NCBI GenBank assembly: GCA_016926575.1
Contig: JAFGOJ010000150.1
Coordinates: 1 to 15,051, forward strand
Direction of reading: 5' to 3'
DNA from: Anaerolineae bacterium
GTDB lineage: Bacteria > Chloroflexota > Anaerolineae > B4-G1 > DUEL01
Length of the DNA: 15,051 bases
Both the position numbers and the translations under genes were made by a program. The notes beneath the pieces are model-generated. The model was given only the letters and a program-made list of their open reading frames with translations, had not been told where the DNA came from and ran no database searches. Of this stretch, positions 7,824-14,477 are shown piece by piece. Within the stretch, counting starts at the first letter, position 1. Every line of letters starts with the position of its first letter.

Positions 7824-9026
7824 GTGAGTTTGCCGTATCCCGACCGACTGTTCTATACCGATGCGTATCTGGATCACTTCGACGCGCGCGTGGTCGAGCG
7901 CCTGGCGTGGGAGGGCCGCCCGGCGGTGGTTCTGGACCGCACTGCCTTCTATCCCACGGCCGGCGGGCAGCCGGCCGACGCTGGGACGCTCTCCGGTGTC
8001 TGCGTGGCCGACGTCGTCGTGCGTGAGGCCGACGGGGCCGTGGTCCACGTGCTGGAAGATGACCTGCCGTCCGACGAGGTGGCGGGCGAGATCGATTGGA
8101 TGCGCCGCTTCGACCATATGCAGCATCACACCGGCCAGCACCTGCTCTCTGCCGCGTGCGAGCAACTGCTCGACGCCGACACGGTCTCCTTTCACCTGGG
8201 CAGCGAGGTCTGCACGATCGACCTGGCCGTGGAGCGGCTATCGCCGCCGGCGGTGGAGCAGGCCGAGGCGCTGGTCAACCAGATCATCTGGGAGGACCGC
8301 CCGGTGACGACGCTCTTTGCGACGCCCGGCGAACTGGCGCACGTGCCGCTGCGCCGCCCGCCGCAGGTGGCCGGGCCGGTGCGCCTGGTCGACGTGGCCG
8401 GGTTCGACGTCAACCCCTGCGGCGGCACCCACGTCGCCCACACCGGCGAGATCGGCCTGCTCAAGGTCGTGCGTCTGGAGTACCGCGCCCAAGAGACGCG
8501 GGTGGCGTTCCTCTGCGGCGGGCGGGCGCTGCGGGATTACGCCGCCAAGCATCAGACCTTGATGGACCTGGCCGCCGCGCTGACGGTGGGGTATTGGGAG
8601 CTGCCTGAAGCCATCGAGCGGCTGCAAGAGGAGCTGAAGGCCACGCGCAAGGACCTGCGCGCGGTCCGCACCCAGGTGTTGGAGGAGATGGCGGCACGCC
8701 TGGCGCGCGAAGCGACGTCTGAGGGGCCGCTCCGCGTGGTGCGGGAGGTGTTGGAGGGCGTGTCGGCAGGCGATTTGCGCGGCCTGGCGCGCGGCGTGGC
8801 GGCGCAGCCGTCCACCCTCGTGCTGCTGGCGTCGCGGGAAGAGCGGACGCATCTCTGTTTTGCCGCTGCCGACGGCGTATCGGTCGACGCGGCGGCGCTG
8901 CTGCGGGCGGCCTGTGAAGCGCTGGGCGGGAAAGGTGGCGGGCAACCGGGTATGGCCCAGGGCAGCGCGCCCCTCACCGACCGCGACCGGATTGTTGGCG
9001 TTCTGGCTAACTTGTACGATGTTTGA
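7824..9026 (+). CDS. alaX: Alanyl-tRNA editing protein AlaX-L with DHHA1 domain
   Basis: The 400-residue protein is a free-standing relative of the editing half of alanyl-tRNA synthetase, expected to hydrolyse Ser-tRNA(Ala) or Gly-tRNA(Ala) in trans. An N-terminal barrel (FYPTAGGQPAD near residue 40) leads into the zinc-binding editing domain with HTGQH (His102, His106) and CGGTH (Cys199, His203), all four ligands present. A coiled-coil helix (about 258-295) links to a C-terminal DHHA1 domain with GGKGGGQPGMAQGS. The length fits the long AlaX class. There is no aminoacylation domain. GTG 7824 lies one base after the preceding TAG, with AGGAG at 7811-7815. Its place between a histidine kinase and a metallo-beta-lactamase-like protein has no obvious functional link. 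Confidence 0.92.
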   Translation: MSLPYPDRLFYTDAYLDHFDARVVERLAWEGRPAVVLDRTAFYPTAGGQPADAGTLSGVCVADVVVREADGAVVHVLEDDLPSDEVAGEIDWMRRFDHMQHHTGQHLLSAACEQLLDADTVSFHLGSEVCTIDLAVERLSPPAVEQAEALVNQIIWEDRPVTTLFATPGELAHVPLRRPPQVAGPVRLVDVAGFDVNPCGGTHVAHTGEIGLLKVVRLEYRAQETRVAFLCGGRALRDYAAKHQTLMDLAAALTVGYWELPEAIERLQEELKATRKDLRAVRTQVLEEMAARLAREATSEGPLRVVREVLEGVSAGDLRGLARGVAAQPSTLVLLASREERTHLCFAAADGVSVDAAALLRAACEALGGKGGGQPGMAQGSAPLTDRDRIVGVLANLYDV

Positions 9027-9066
9027 ATCGCAATTTCTGAATCGCAATTTCTAATTCGCAATTTGA
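9025..9066 (+). repeat. Three tandem 14-bp AT-rich direct repeats
   Basis: The unit GAATCGCAATTTCT occurs exactly at 9025-9038 and 9039-9052, followed by a diverged third copy at 9053-9066 (AATTCGCAATTTGA) that keeps the core TCGCAATTT. The first copy overlaps the alaX stop codon, and the last ends 5 bases before the ATG of the next gene. It is the only AT-rich stretch in this part of the operon and occupies the place where a ribosome binding site should be. Confidence 0.8.
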
Positions 9067-9071
9067 AAGAT

Positions 9072-9926
9072 ATGAACATACATCAAATCGCACCTGACGT
9101 TTACGTAGCAACCGTGTACCCCGGCATCAACGTCGGGCTGATCCTGACCGAAGCCGGCCCTATCGCCGTGGATGCTCCATTGCTCCAGGCTGACATCGAG
9201 GCCTGGCGCGCATTCACCCAGGAGGTGGCCGGACGGCCCATCCTCTACACGATCCTGACCGACCACCGGCCCGAGCGTGTATTTGGCGCGCGGGCGGTGG
9301 GCGCGCCGACGATCGCGGGAGCGGGGACGCTGGCCTACCTCGAACAACTGGGGGACGAATTCGCGCAGGCGGAGATCGCCACGTGGCGCGAGGCCTGCCC
9401 TGAGGGCACGGGCTGGCTGGCGGATTGGCGGCCGGCGAAGCCCGAACTGACCGTCGACGGCCAGATCACGCTGCACGGCTCGCCCTCCATCGTCGTGGAG
9501 TCGATTGCCGGGGCCGGACCGGGCAGCGTGTGGGTGCGTCTGATCGGCACGCGCGTGCTCTTCACTGGCGATGCTGTCACTATTGGCATGCATCCCTTCC
9601 TTCAGGACGCGCCGGACACGCGCGGCTGGTTGGAGGCCCTGGTCTACATTCGCCGTCCCTATTTCCCCTTCGACGTCATCGTTCCGGGGCGTGGGTCGGT
9701 GTCGGACAAAGAGGCCACGCGCCCGCTGAGCGAGTACATCCAACTGGCGCGCCGCAGAATGCGCTCTTTCCACATCAAACGGCAGGACCTGAGCGAGGTG
9801 GAAGCGCTGCTTCCCGAGTTCCTCGACCTGTTCCCCGTGGCCGAGGGCCAACGGGATGCCGTCCGGCGGCGCGTCAAGGCGGGCCTGGAACAGGTGTACC
9901 GGGAATTGTACTCGGTGGAAGAATGA
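9072..9926 (+). CDS. Degenerate metallo-beta-lactamase-fold protein
   Basis: The 284-residue protein follows the metallo-beta-lactamase layout: an N-terminal strand pair ending in IAVDAPLL, a loop where the metal motif should sit, a FTGDA strand (Asp167) and a PGxG turn. The metal ligands are mostly gone: the HxHxDH motif reads DHRPER (64-69), the second histidine region reads AGAGPGSV instead of a GHTPGS-like motif, and PGHG reads PGRG (Arg207). Only the GD aspartate is kept. It probably does not hydrolyse substrates by the usual two-metal mechanism and may be a binding or scaffold protein. ATG 9072 is chosen because MNIHQIAPDVYVA matches typical family starts; TTG 9063 is an in-frame alternative. 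Neither start has a good Shine-Dalgarno site. Its end overlaps the next gene as ATGA. Confidence 0.75.
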   Translation: MNIHQIAPDVYVATVYPGINVGLILTEAGPIAVDAPLLQADIEAWRAFTQEVAGRPILYTILTDHRPERVFGARAVGAPTIAGAGTLAYLEQLGDEFAQAEIATWREACPEGTGWLADWRPAKPELTVDGQITLHGSPSIVVESIAGAGPGSVWVRLIGTRVLFTGDAVTIGMHPFLQDAPDTRGWLEALVYIRRPYFPFDVIVPGRGSVSDKEATRPLSEYIQLARRRMRSFHIKRQDLSEVEALLPEFLDLFPVAEGQRDAVRRRVKAGLEQVYRELYSVEE

Positions 9927-10858
9927 CCCGGCAGGCGGTCCCTCACAGGCCGCTCGGCCCGATGGACGCGGTGCGGGAGGCGTTGGATCGGCTGGAGAGC
10001 CGGCTGGCGAATCTCGACGGCGCGGGCGAGGACGTGCTGGAGGTACTCTTCCTGCTCGACCGGGCGACGGAACTGCTGGAGGGCGTGGCGGGCAGCCCGG
10101 TCGACGCGCGCGCCGAGCGGACGCGGCTCGCTTCGGCGTGGGGCAAGTTGCAGCGGAACGCGCGCCGCTTCCTGCGCGAGGCGGGCCCGGCCCTGGCTCG
10201 AACGCGGGCGGAGCGGGGAGACGCGGCGCAGCTCGCGCCGTGGTGGTTCCTGGACCGGGACGTGGCACTGGCGCAGCGCCGGCGTCTGGCGCGCGGGGCG
10301 GCGCTCGCGCTGCTGGCGGCGGGGCTCGTTGCCATCGGCGCCTGGCTCTACGACCGCTTTGTGGCACCGCCGCCGGAGGTCACGCAAGCGTTCCAGTACG
10401 AGAGCCTGGCGGAGGAAGAGATCGCGTTGGGGAACCTGGACGCGGCGCTCTCCGCTGCCGAGCAGGTCGTTGCACTGAGGCCGGATAGCCCGCAGGCGCA
10501 CGTTCGCGTGGGCGTCCTGCGCGAGGCGACCGGCGATCCGGTGGGGGGGCAGGCGGCCTACGACGCGGCCCGCAGCCTGGGGCTGGAGGAGGTGGACGTT
10601 CTTTTTCAGCGCGGAATGGCCTGGCTGTGGGTAGGGGACGTGCAACGTGCGGCGCGCGATGCGGATGCTGTCGTCGCGCTGTCGCCCGATTGGGGCTACG
10701 GGTACTACCTGCGGGCTTTGACCGCGGCCGAAGCGGGCGACGCACCGGCGGCTGCGGACGACTTCGAACGCGCTGCCGAATTGGCCGACGTCGCAGGGGA
10801 CGTCACGCTGCAGTCGATGGCGCGGGTGAATCTGGCGCTATTGTTTCAGGTTCCGTAG
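9923..10858 (+). CDS. Single-pass membrane protein with C-terminal TPR repeats
   Basis: The 311-residue protein has a charged N-terminal region (1-122) rich in Arg and Ala, one strongly hydrophobic segment at about 125-143 and a C-terminal tetratricopeptide region. About four TPR units are visible (roughly 157-188, 189-222, 223-256 and 257-292), with the usual small residues in helix A and AL..Y/A spacing, followed by a capping helix. No signal peptide is seen. Basic residues precede the hydrophobic segment, which suggests an N-in orientation with the TPRs outside, though this is inference. TPR proteins act as protein-binding platforms. ATG 9923 overlaps the previous stop (ATGA), implying coupled translation with the metallo-beta-lactamase-like protein. 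The specific partner is not recognisable. Confidence 0.8.
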   Translation: MTRQAVPHRPLGPMDAVREALDRLESRLANLDGAGEDVLEVLFLLDRATELLEGVAGSPVDARAERTRLASAWGKLQRNARRFLREAGPALARTRAERGDAAQLAPWWFLDRDVALAQRRRLARGAALALLAAGLVAIGAWLYDRFVAPPPEVTQAFQYESLAEEEIALGNLDAALSAAEQVVALRPDSPQAHVRVGVLREATGDPVGGQAAYDAARSLGLEEVDVLFQRGMAWLWVGDVQRAARDADAVVALSPDWGYGYYLRALTAAEAGDAPAAADDFERAAELADVAGDVTLQSMARVNLALLFQVP

Positions 10859-10868
10859 GAGGGTAGCG

Positions 10869-11126
10869 ATGAGTGAGGAGGAGTTGGCGCAGGTTCTGGC
10901 TGTCAAAAGGGCGCACGAGAAGGATCTGATGCAAAAACCCAACGTCGTCGGTGTGGGGGTGGGGATGCGCAGCCGGGGTGGGCAGTTCACCGGCGAGCCG
11001 GCCATTGTCGTCTCCGTGAGCCGTAAAGTGCCGCGCAACCACCTGGCACCCCAAGATGTCATCCCATCCGAATTGGATGGCGTGCCGGTAGATGTTCAAG
11101 CTATCGGCTTTCTGCGCGTGTTGTAG
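10869..11126 (+). CDS. Stand-alone copy of the protease N-terminal domain
   Basis: This 85-residue protein aligns without gaps to the first about 84 residues of the protease encoded next. By eye, about 29 of 73 positions are identical, including the shared blocks PNVVGVGVG/RNVVGCGIG, VVSVSRKV/IVSVTHKV and DGVPVDV/NGVRTDV. It contains no protease domain, no cysteine and no signal peptide. AGGAGGG at 10857-10863 with a 5-base spacer supports the ATG; the gene lies 10 bases after the TPR gene and 21 bases before the protease gene. In the full-length protein this domain sits where a propeptide or regulatory domain would. The free copy may act as a partner, inhibitor or folding aid of the protease, but that is inference. 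A decayed protease duplicate is less likely given the intact reading frame and good ribosome site. Confidence 0.8.
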   Translation: MSEEELAQVLAVKRAHEKDLMQKPNVVGVGVGMRSRGGQFTGEPAIVVSVSRKVPRNHLAPQDVIPSELDGVPVDVQAIGFLRVL

Positions 11127-11147
11127 GGAAAAAGAAAGGAGTTTTCA

Positions 11148-12152
11148 ATGGACCAGGCATTATCAGCCCAAATCAGCGGCGTCAAACAGCAACACGTGAA
11201 GGAATTGCTCGCCCGCCGCAACGTCGTCGGTTGTGGCATCGGCTATAAGGTGAGCCACGGAGAGCGCACCGACGAGTTGAGCCTGATCGTCTCCGTGACG
11301 CACAAGGTGCATCCATCTGCGTTGTCGGAGAACGACATGGTACCCGCTCATTTGAACGGTGTGCGCACCGACGTGATGGAGTTGGGACTGCTGCACGCAC
11401 ACCAGACGCCCAAAGATCGCTGGCGGCCGGCGCCGCCAGGGGTGTCTGTGGGGCACTACAGCATCACCGCGGGCACCTTCGGCTGCCTGGTGCGCCGCGG
11501 GGGCGAGGTCTTCATCCTCTCCAACAATCACGTCCTGGCCGACGTGAACAGGGCCAAGATCGGCGACGCCATCCTCCAGCCTGGCCCTTCCGACGGTGGC
11601 GAGATGGATGACCAGATCGCCACGTTGGCCGACTTCATTCCGTTGGATTTTGGGACCGAGGAACCGGAGTGCAAGGTGGCGGCGGGGATGGCGGAGGTGC
11701 TGAACTGGCTGGCCAGTCTCTCCGGCTCCAGCCATCGCTTGCAGGCGGTGCGGTCGACCCCCGGTATCAACCACGTCGACGCGGCGCTGGCCCGCCCGCT
11801 CGCGGCGGACCTGCTCGGCACGGAGATCCTCTACATCGGCGCTCCGAAGGGTGTGGGCACGGCCACGCTGGGCACGCACGTCAAGAAGACCGGGCGTACC
11901 ACCGGATTCACCACCGGCACCATCACTCAGATCGATGCCACCGTGCGCATCGACTACTACGGCCCCACTGGGCTCTTCGAGGGCCAGTTGATCGCCTCGC
12001 CGATGAGCCAGCCTGGCGATTCCGGTTCCGCCGTGTTGGACACCGAGGACCGGGTGGTGGGGTTGCTCTTCGCCGGGTCCGAGGCGTCGACCATCATCAA
12101 TCCCATCGCCGGCGTTCTCTCCGCTCTAAACATCGAAATCGTCACCGGGTGA
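11148..12152 (+). CDS. Cytoplasmic trypsin-like serine protease with N-terminal regulatory domain
   Basis: The 334-residue protein has an N-terminal domain (about 1-85) shared with the preceding small gene, then a chymotrypsin-fold protease domain. The likely catalytic triad is His128 in SNNHVLA, Asp211 in NHVDAALARP and Ser292 in PGDSGSAV, in the order His-Asp-Ser. The His and Ser motifs are clear; Asp is the best candidate by position. No signal peptide or membrane segment is found, so it should act in the cytoplasm, unlike DegP/HtrA. No PDZ domain follows. The arrangement resembles a family of bacterial putative serine proteases that I associate with plant NAL1-like proteins, but I cannot confirm this here. 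AAAGGAG at 11135-11141 gives a 6-base spacer to the ATG. It is the last gene of the operon, followed by a strong hairpin. Confidence 0.87.
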   Translation: MDQALSAQISGVKQQHVKELLARRNVVGCGIGYKVSHGERTDELSLIVSVTHKVHPSALSENDMVPAHLNGVRTDVMELGLLHAHQTPKDRWRPAPPGVSVGHYSITAGTFGCLVRRGGEVFILSNNHVLADVNRAKIGDAILQPGPSDGGEMDDQIATLADFIPLDFGTEEPECKVAAGMAEVLNWLASLSGSSHRLQAVRSTPGINHVDAALARPLAADLLGTEILYIGAPKGVGTATLGTHVKKTGRTTGFTTGTITQIDATVRIDYYGPTGLFEGQLIASPMSQPGDSGSAVLDTEDRVVGLLFAGSEASTIINPIAGVLSALNIEIVTG

Positions 12153-12179
12153 TCTGTTCCGAAAATAGCCGACGTTATT

Positions 12180-12210
12180 GCTCCCGCCGGGTCCGTGACC
12201 CGGCGGGAGC
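12180..12210 (+). terminator. Perfect 14-bp hairpin after the protease gene
   Basis: GCTCCCGCCGGGTC (12180-12193) pairs perfectly with GACCCGGCGGGAGC (12197-12210) across a 3-base CGT loop, 27 bases after the protease stop. No T-run follows, so it may end the operon in a Rho-assisted way, protect the 3' end of the message, or be a REP-like repeat. Confidence 0.55.
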
Positions 12211-12261
12211 GTAGGTCATGGACTCGCGCCGAGCGGGCGTTACGCTGAAAGCGTGACCTAC
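12211..12261. repeat. Nested inverted repeats forming a branched structure
   Basis: Outer arms GTAGGTCA (12211-12218) and TGACCTAC (12254-12261) enclose CTCG-CGC-CGAG (12223-12233) and ACGCT-GAA-AGCGT (12242-12254). The last stem can extend to GTTACGCT/AGCGTGAC (12239-12257) in competition with the outer stem. A self-complementary GCCGATCGGC follows at 12268-12277. It adjoins the 14-bp hairpin directly. It may be a compound palindromic repeat or a structured leader or operator; no known RNA family is recognised. Confidence 0.5.
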
Positions 12262-12336
12262 ATTTTCGCCGATCGGCTGTGTACGCAGCGATCACTTCCC
12301 CGCTGAAATAAGTTGACCATTTTAGTAAATTACCTC

Positions 12337-12365
12337 TTGCGTTTCCGACCAATCCATGATATGAT
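12337..12365 (+). promoter_or_regulatory. Probable promoter of the sulfur-relay operon
   Basis: TATGAT at 12360-12365 is 5 of 6 to the -10 consensus and lies in the most AT-rich stretch of the window. TTGCGT at 12337-12342, 17 bases upstream, is a weak -35. Transcription would start near 12372, giving a leader of about 70 bases before the ATG at 12443. Confidence 0.5.
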
Positions 12366-12429
12366 ATATTTATGTATGCGAATATACGGAATATCGATTG
12401 TGGCGAGATTCCGAGAAGGCGATCACGAG

Positions 12430-12435
12430 AAGGAG
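12430..12435 (+). promoter_or_regulatory. Ribosome binding site that fixes the NifX-like start
   Basis: AAGGAG lies 7 bases before ATG 12443. It excludes the longer in-frame start at 12398, which has no comparable site and would add 15 non-homologous residues. Confidence 0.7.
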
Positions 12436-12442
12436 TCGAATC

Positions 12443-13144
12443 ATGAAAGTGGCCATTGCGTCTATGGGAACGGTGCCGGATGCCTGGGTGGGCATCCGCT
12501 TCGGGTTGTGCTCCCAGTTCCTGGTGTTCGACCTGGACACGATGGAGTACGTGGTGGTCAGTGTGCCGCCACGCGTGGATGAGCGCGACCAGCTCAGCCT
12601 GGCGGCGATTCGCGCGATCGCCCGGCAAGACGTGGCGGCGGTCGTCACGGGGCACATCAAGGACCAGTGCCGCCAGACGCTGCTCGACTTGGGCATCGAG
12701 GTGATCGAAGGGGTCGAGGGGATGACGGTGCAGGAGGCGCTGGAGCGCTTCCAGGCTACCGGGCTGAAGACGCCCGGCGAGCGCCAGGGGATGTTGACGC
12801 GCGTCGCCGTCGTGGCGCATGGCGACGGTCTGGATGCGCGCCTGGAACCCCACTTTCAAACGTGCTCCGCCTTCATCCTGGTCGATCCGCGCACGATGGC
12901 GTGGGATATGATCGCCGTCGAACCCGACGGGCCGACCCACCGAGTGAACGTCAACGGCGTGCGCGCCGTCGCGCGGAGTGGCGCTGTCGCGCTGATCGCC
13001 CCGCAGATTCATTACGAGTGTTCGATGGCGCTTCAGGCTCTGGGCATCGCGGTCTTCATCGCTCCAGAAGGCATCACCGTGCGTGAGGCCATCGATTTGT
13101 ACGAACAGGGGAAGTTGGAAGAGTCGAGGATAGCACTCATTTGA
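12443..13144 (+). CDS. Tandem NifX/NifB-type cofactor-binding domain protein
   Basis: The 233-residue protein consists of two copies of the dinitrogenase iron-molybdenum cofactor biosynthesis fold (NifX, NafY, NifB C-terminus), about 1-105 and 128-230. Both halves show MKVAIAS/TRVAVVA, the R/HF...FLVFD or FILVD strand, a central helix ending in VAAVVTG or AVALIAP, and a TVQEAL or TVREAI tail. Each half carries two cysteines in matching places: Cys23/Cys76 and Cys141/Cys193, spaced 53 and 52 residues apart. These are not standard in the family and could bind a metal, an iron-sulfur cluster or persulfide. It leads the DsrE-DsrF-DsrH-TusA operon, so a role as sulfur or metal-sulfur carrier is reasonable but inferred. 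No nitrogenase gene is present. ATG 12443 is fixed by AAGGAG at 12430-12435. Confidence 0.83.
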   Translation: MKVAIASMGTVPDAWVGIRFGLCSQFLVFDLDTMEYVVVSVPPRVDERDQLSLAAIRAIARQDVAAVVTGHIKDQCRQTLLDLGIEVIEGVEGMTVQEALERFQATGLKTPGERQGMLTRVAVVAHGDGLDARLEPHFQTCSAFILVDPRTMAWDMIAVEPDGPTHRVNVNGVRAVARSGAVALIAPQIHYECSMALQALGIAVFIAPEGITVREAIDLYEQGKLEESRIALI

Positions 13145-13169
13145 GAGGAAGCAAGAGGCAGGAGGCAAG

Positions 13170-13523
13170 ATGAAGATAGGTGTGCTTGTTTTGGAGGGGC
13201 CGTATCAACACCAGGCAGCGGACTCGGCGTATCATTTCGTCAAGGCGGCGCTGGCCCGCGGGCACGAGATCGTGGGCATTTTCTTGTACACTGACGGCGT
13301 GAACAACGCCAACGGCTACATCAAGCCGCCCGGCGAGCGCAACATCGCCGAGCGGTACAGCGAGCTGGCATCACAGGGCATCGACGTGATTGCCTGTACC
13401 GCGTGCGCCCGCTTCCGTGGCTTCCGCCGCGACATGGTCGTGGAGAACGTGCGGCTGGGGGGACTGGGGGCGCTTGCCGACCAGTTGAAGGCGGCCGACC
13501 GCTTCGTCACGTTTGGGGATTAG
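13170..13523 (+). CDS. tusD: Sulfurtransferase subunit TusD/DsrE
   Basis: This 117-residue protein is the DsrE-type subunit of the TusBCD/DsrEFH hexamer, which receives persulfide sulfur from TusA and hands it to TusE/DsrC. The sequence opens with MKIGVLVLEGPYQHQAADSA and has the FLYTDGV segment typical of DsrE. The sulfur-accepting cysteine corresponds to Cys76 in VIACTACARFRG, aligned with Cys78 of E. coli TusD; Cys79 is an additional cysteine next to it. The length is normal. AGGAGG at 13160-13165 lies 4 bases before the ATG. It lies 25 bases after the NifX-like gene and 9 bases before the TusC gene. Whether it works in tRNA thiolation (Tus) or in sulfur metabolism (Dsr) cannot be decided, since the acceptor is not in the window. 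Confidence 0.9.
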   Translation: MKIGVLVLEGPYQHQAADSAYHFVKAALARGHEIVGIFLYTDGVNNANGYIKPPGERNIAERYSELASQGIDVIACTACARFRGFRRDMVVENVRLGGLGALADQLKAADRFVTFGD

Positions 13524-13532
13524 GAGAGAGCG

Positions 13533-13892
13533 ATGGAAAACACGGTTGCAGTTTTGATGCGTAAAGCGCCCTACGGCTCGGTCTATACCGCCGAAGGCCT
13601 GCGCTCGATCCTGGGCATCGGTGTGTTCGAGATCGACGTCCGCGTGCTTTTTGTGGACGACGGGGTCTACGCGCTGGTCAAAAACCAGGACCCGTCGGTG
13701 TTGGATATGAAGTCGCTGGGCGACGCTTTCCCTTCTCTGCCGGAGTTCGGCGTGAGCAGCTTCACCGTCCACGCGCCGTCGTTGGCCGAGCGGGGGCTGT
13801 CGGTTGAGGACCTGGTCATCGACGCCGAGTTGGTGGATGACGCTGGGGCCGCCGCGCTGCTCGCCTCTGCCGGCACGGTCCTGCCGTTTTAA
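13533..13892 (+). CDS. tusC: Sulfurtransferase subunit TusC/DsrF
   Basis: The 119-residue protein matches DsrF/TusC, the second subunit of the sulfur-relay hexamer. It has the characteristic opening RKAPYGSVYTAEGLRS and the LFVDDGVYALVKNQDPS block in the middle. It contains no cysteine, consistent with TusC having a structural role while TusD carries the persulfide. AGGAGAG overlaps the preceding TAG (13522-13528) and supports the ATG. It sits between the DsrE and DsrH subunits in the canonical order, with a 13-base gap to the next gene. Confidence 0.9.
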   Translation: MENTVAVLMRKAPYGSVYTAEGLRSILGIGVFEIDVRVLFVDDGVYALVKNQDPSVLDMKSLGDAFPSLPEFGVSSFTVHAPSLAERGLSVEDLVIDAELVDDAGAAALLASAGTVLPF

Positions 13893-13905
13893 GGAGACAC
13901 GCACG

Positions 13906-14199
13906 ATGTTATACACGATCAACAAATCGCCCCTGATGTTCGGGAATTTGAAGTCTGCCCTGCGCATCGCGCCGGAAGGAGAACCGGTGCTGTTGTACGA
14001 AGACGGCGTCTACGCTGCGGCACACGGGGCCGCCACCGAGGCGCTGGTCGCCGACGCGTTGGCGAAGCACCCCATCTTCGCCCTGAAAGCCGATCTGGAA
14101 GCGCGCGGCATCACCCGCCTGATCGACGGCATCCGCGTCGTCGATTACGATGGGTTCGTCGCGCTGGTAGAAGAGCATCCCGTCGTTCCCTGGCTTTGA
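13906..14199 (+). CDS. tusB: Sulfurtransferase subunit TusB/DsrH
   Basis: This 97-residue protein is the DsrH/TusB subunit, recognised by MLYTINKSPL at the start and VLLYEDGVYAA in the middle. The cysteine conserved in DsrH of sulfur bacteria (in the helix after NKSP) is replaced here by Ala in NLKSALRIA, and no other cysteine is present. This points to a TusB-like, structural role. ATG 13906 has AAGGAG at 13891-13896, overlapping the TusC stop; an in-frame ATG at 13804 lies inside tusC and is rejected. It is followed after 35 bases by tusA. Confidence 0.87.
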   Translation: MLYTINKSPLMFGNLKSALRIAPEGEPVLLYEDGVYAAAHGAATEALVADALAKHPIFALKADLEARGITRLIDGIRVVDYDGFVALVEEHPVVPWL

Positions 14200-14224
14200 A
14201 ACCCAGATACCATACGTCACATTT

Positions 14225-14229
14225 GGAGG
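14225..14229 (+). promoter_or_regulatory. Ribosome binding site that fixes the tusA start
   Basis: GGAGG followed by an A-run lies 5 bases before ATG 14235. It rules out the in-frame ATG at 14196, which overlaps the tusB stop and lacks a site. Confidence 0.65.
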
Positions 14230-14234
14230 AAAAA

Positions 14235-14474
14235 ATGAACATTCACGTCGATCAAGTACAGGATTCAATCGGTCAGTTGTGCCCGATGCCCATCGTGTTC
14301 CTGGCCAAGAATATGAAGAAGCTCACGGCCGGCCAGGTGCTGGAGATTCACGCCGACGACGAAGGCGCGCACGCCGACATCCCCGCCTGGTGCGAGCAGA
14401 CGGGCAACGAGTTCTTGGGCAAAGAAGAGGCCGACGGCTTCTTCCGTTACTACGTCAAAAAGGCAGCCGGATAG
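14235..14474 (+). CDS. tusA: Sulfur carrier protein TusA
   Basis: This 79-residue protein belongs to the TusA/SirA/YeeD family of small sulfur carriers. The signature CPMP starts at Cys16, the residue that holds the persulfide, followed by the helix IVFLAKNMKKL and the strand GQVLEIHADDEGAHADIP. A second cysteine in PAWCEQTGNEF is common in the family. TusA normally takes sulfur from a cysteine desulfurase or a rhodanese and passes it to the DsrE-type subunit, which fits its place right after TusD-TusC-TusB. The next gene begins 3 bases after its stop. Confidence 0.93.
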   Translation: MNIHVDQVQDSIGQLCPMPIVFLAKNMKKLTAGQVLEIHADDEGAHADIPAWCEQTGNEFLGKEEADGFFRYYVKKAAG

Positions 14475-14477
14475 CCT

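Noticed and set aside
9025..9066. CRISPR array
   Set aside because: The repeats are 14 bp, directly adjacent without spacers, and no cas gene is present.
12374..12394. GTAT-n6-ATAC and repeated GAATAT near the sulfur operon start as an operator
   Set aside because: The arms are only 4-6 bases in an AT-rich stretch and match no operator I can name.
12153..12442. tRNA or riboswitch in the intergenic region
   Set aside because: No cloverleaf with TTC-arm and CCA-side pairing, and no recognisable riboswitch core, could be found; only simple inverted repeats are visible.
11957..13168. Minus-strand frame of 403 codons spanning the intergenic region and the NifX-like gene
   Set aside because: It runs antisense to two well-supported genes and across the hairpins and promoter region; the translation is low-complexity in His/Arg/Asp and lacks known motifs.
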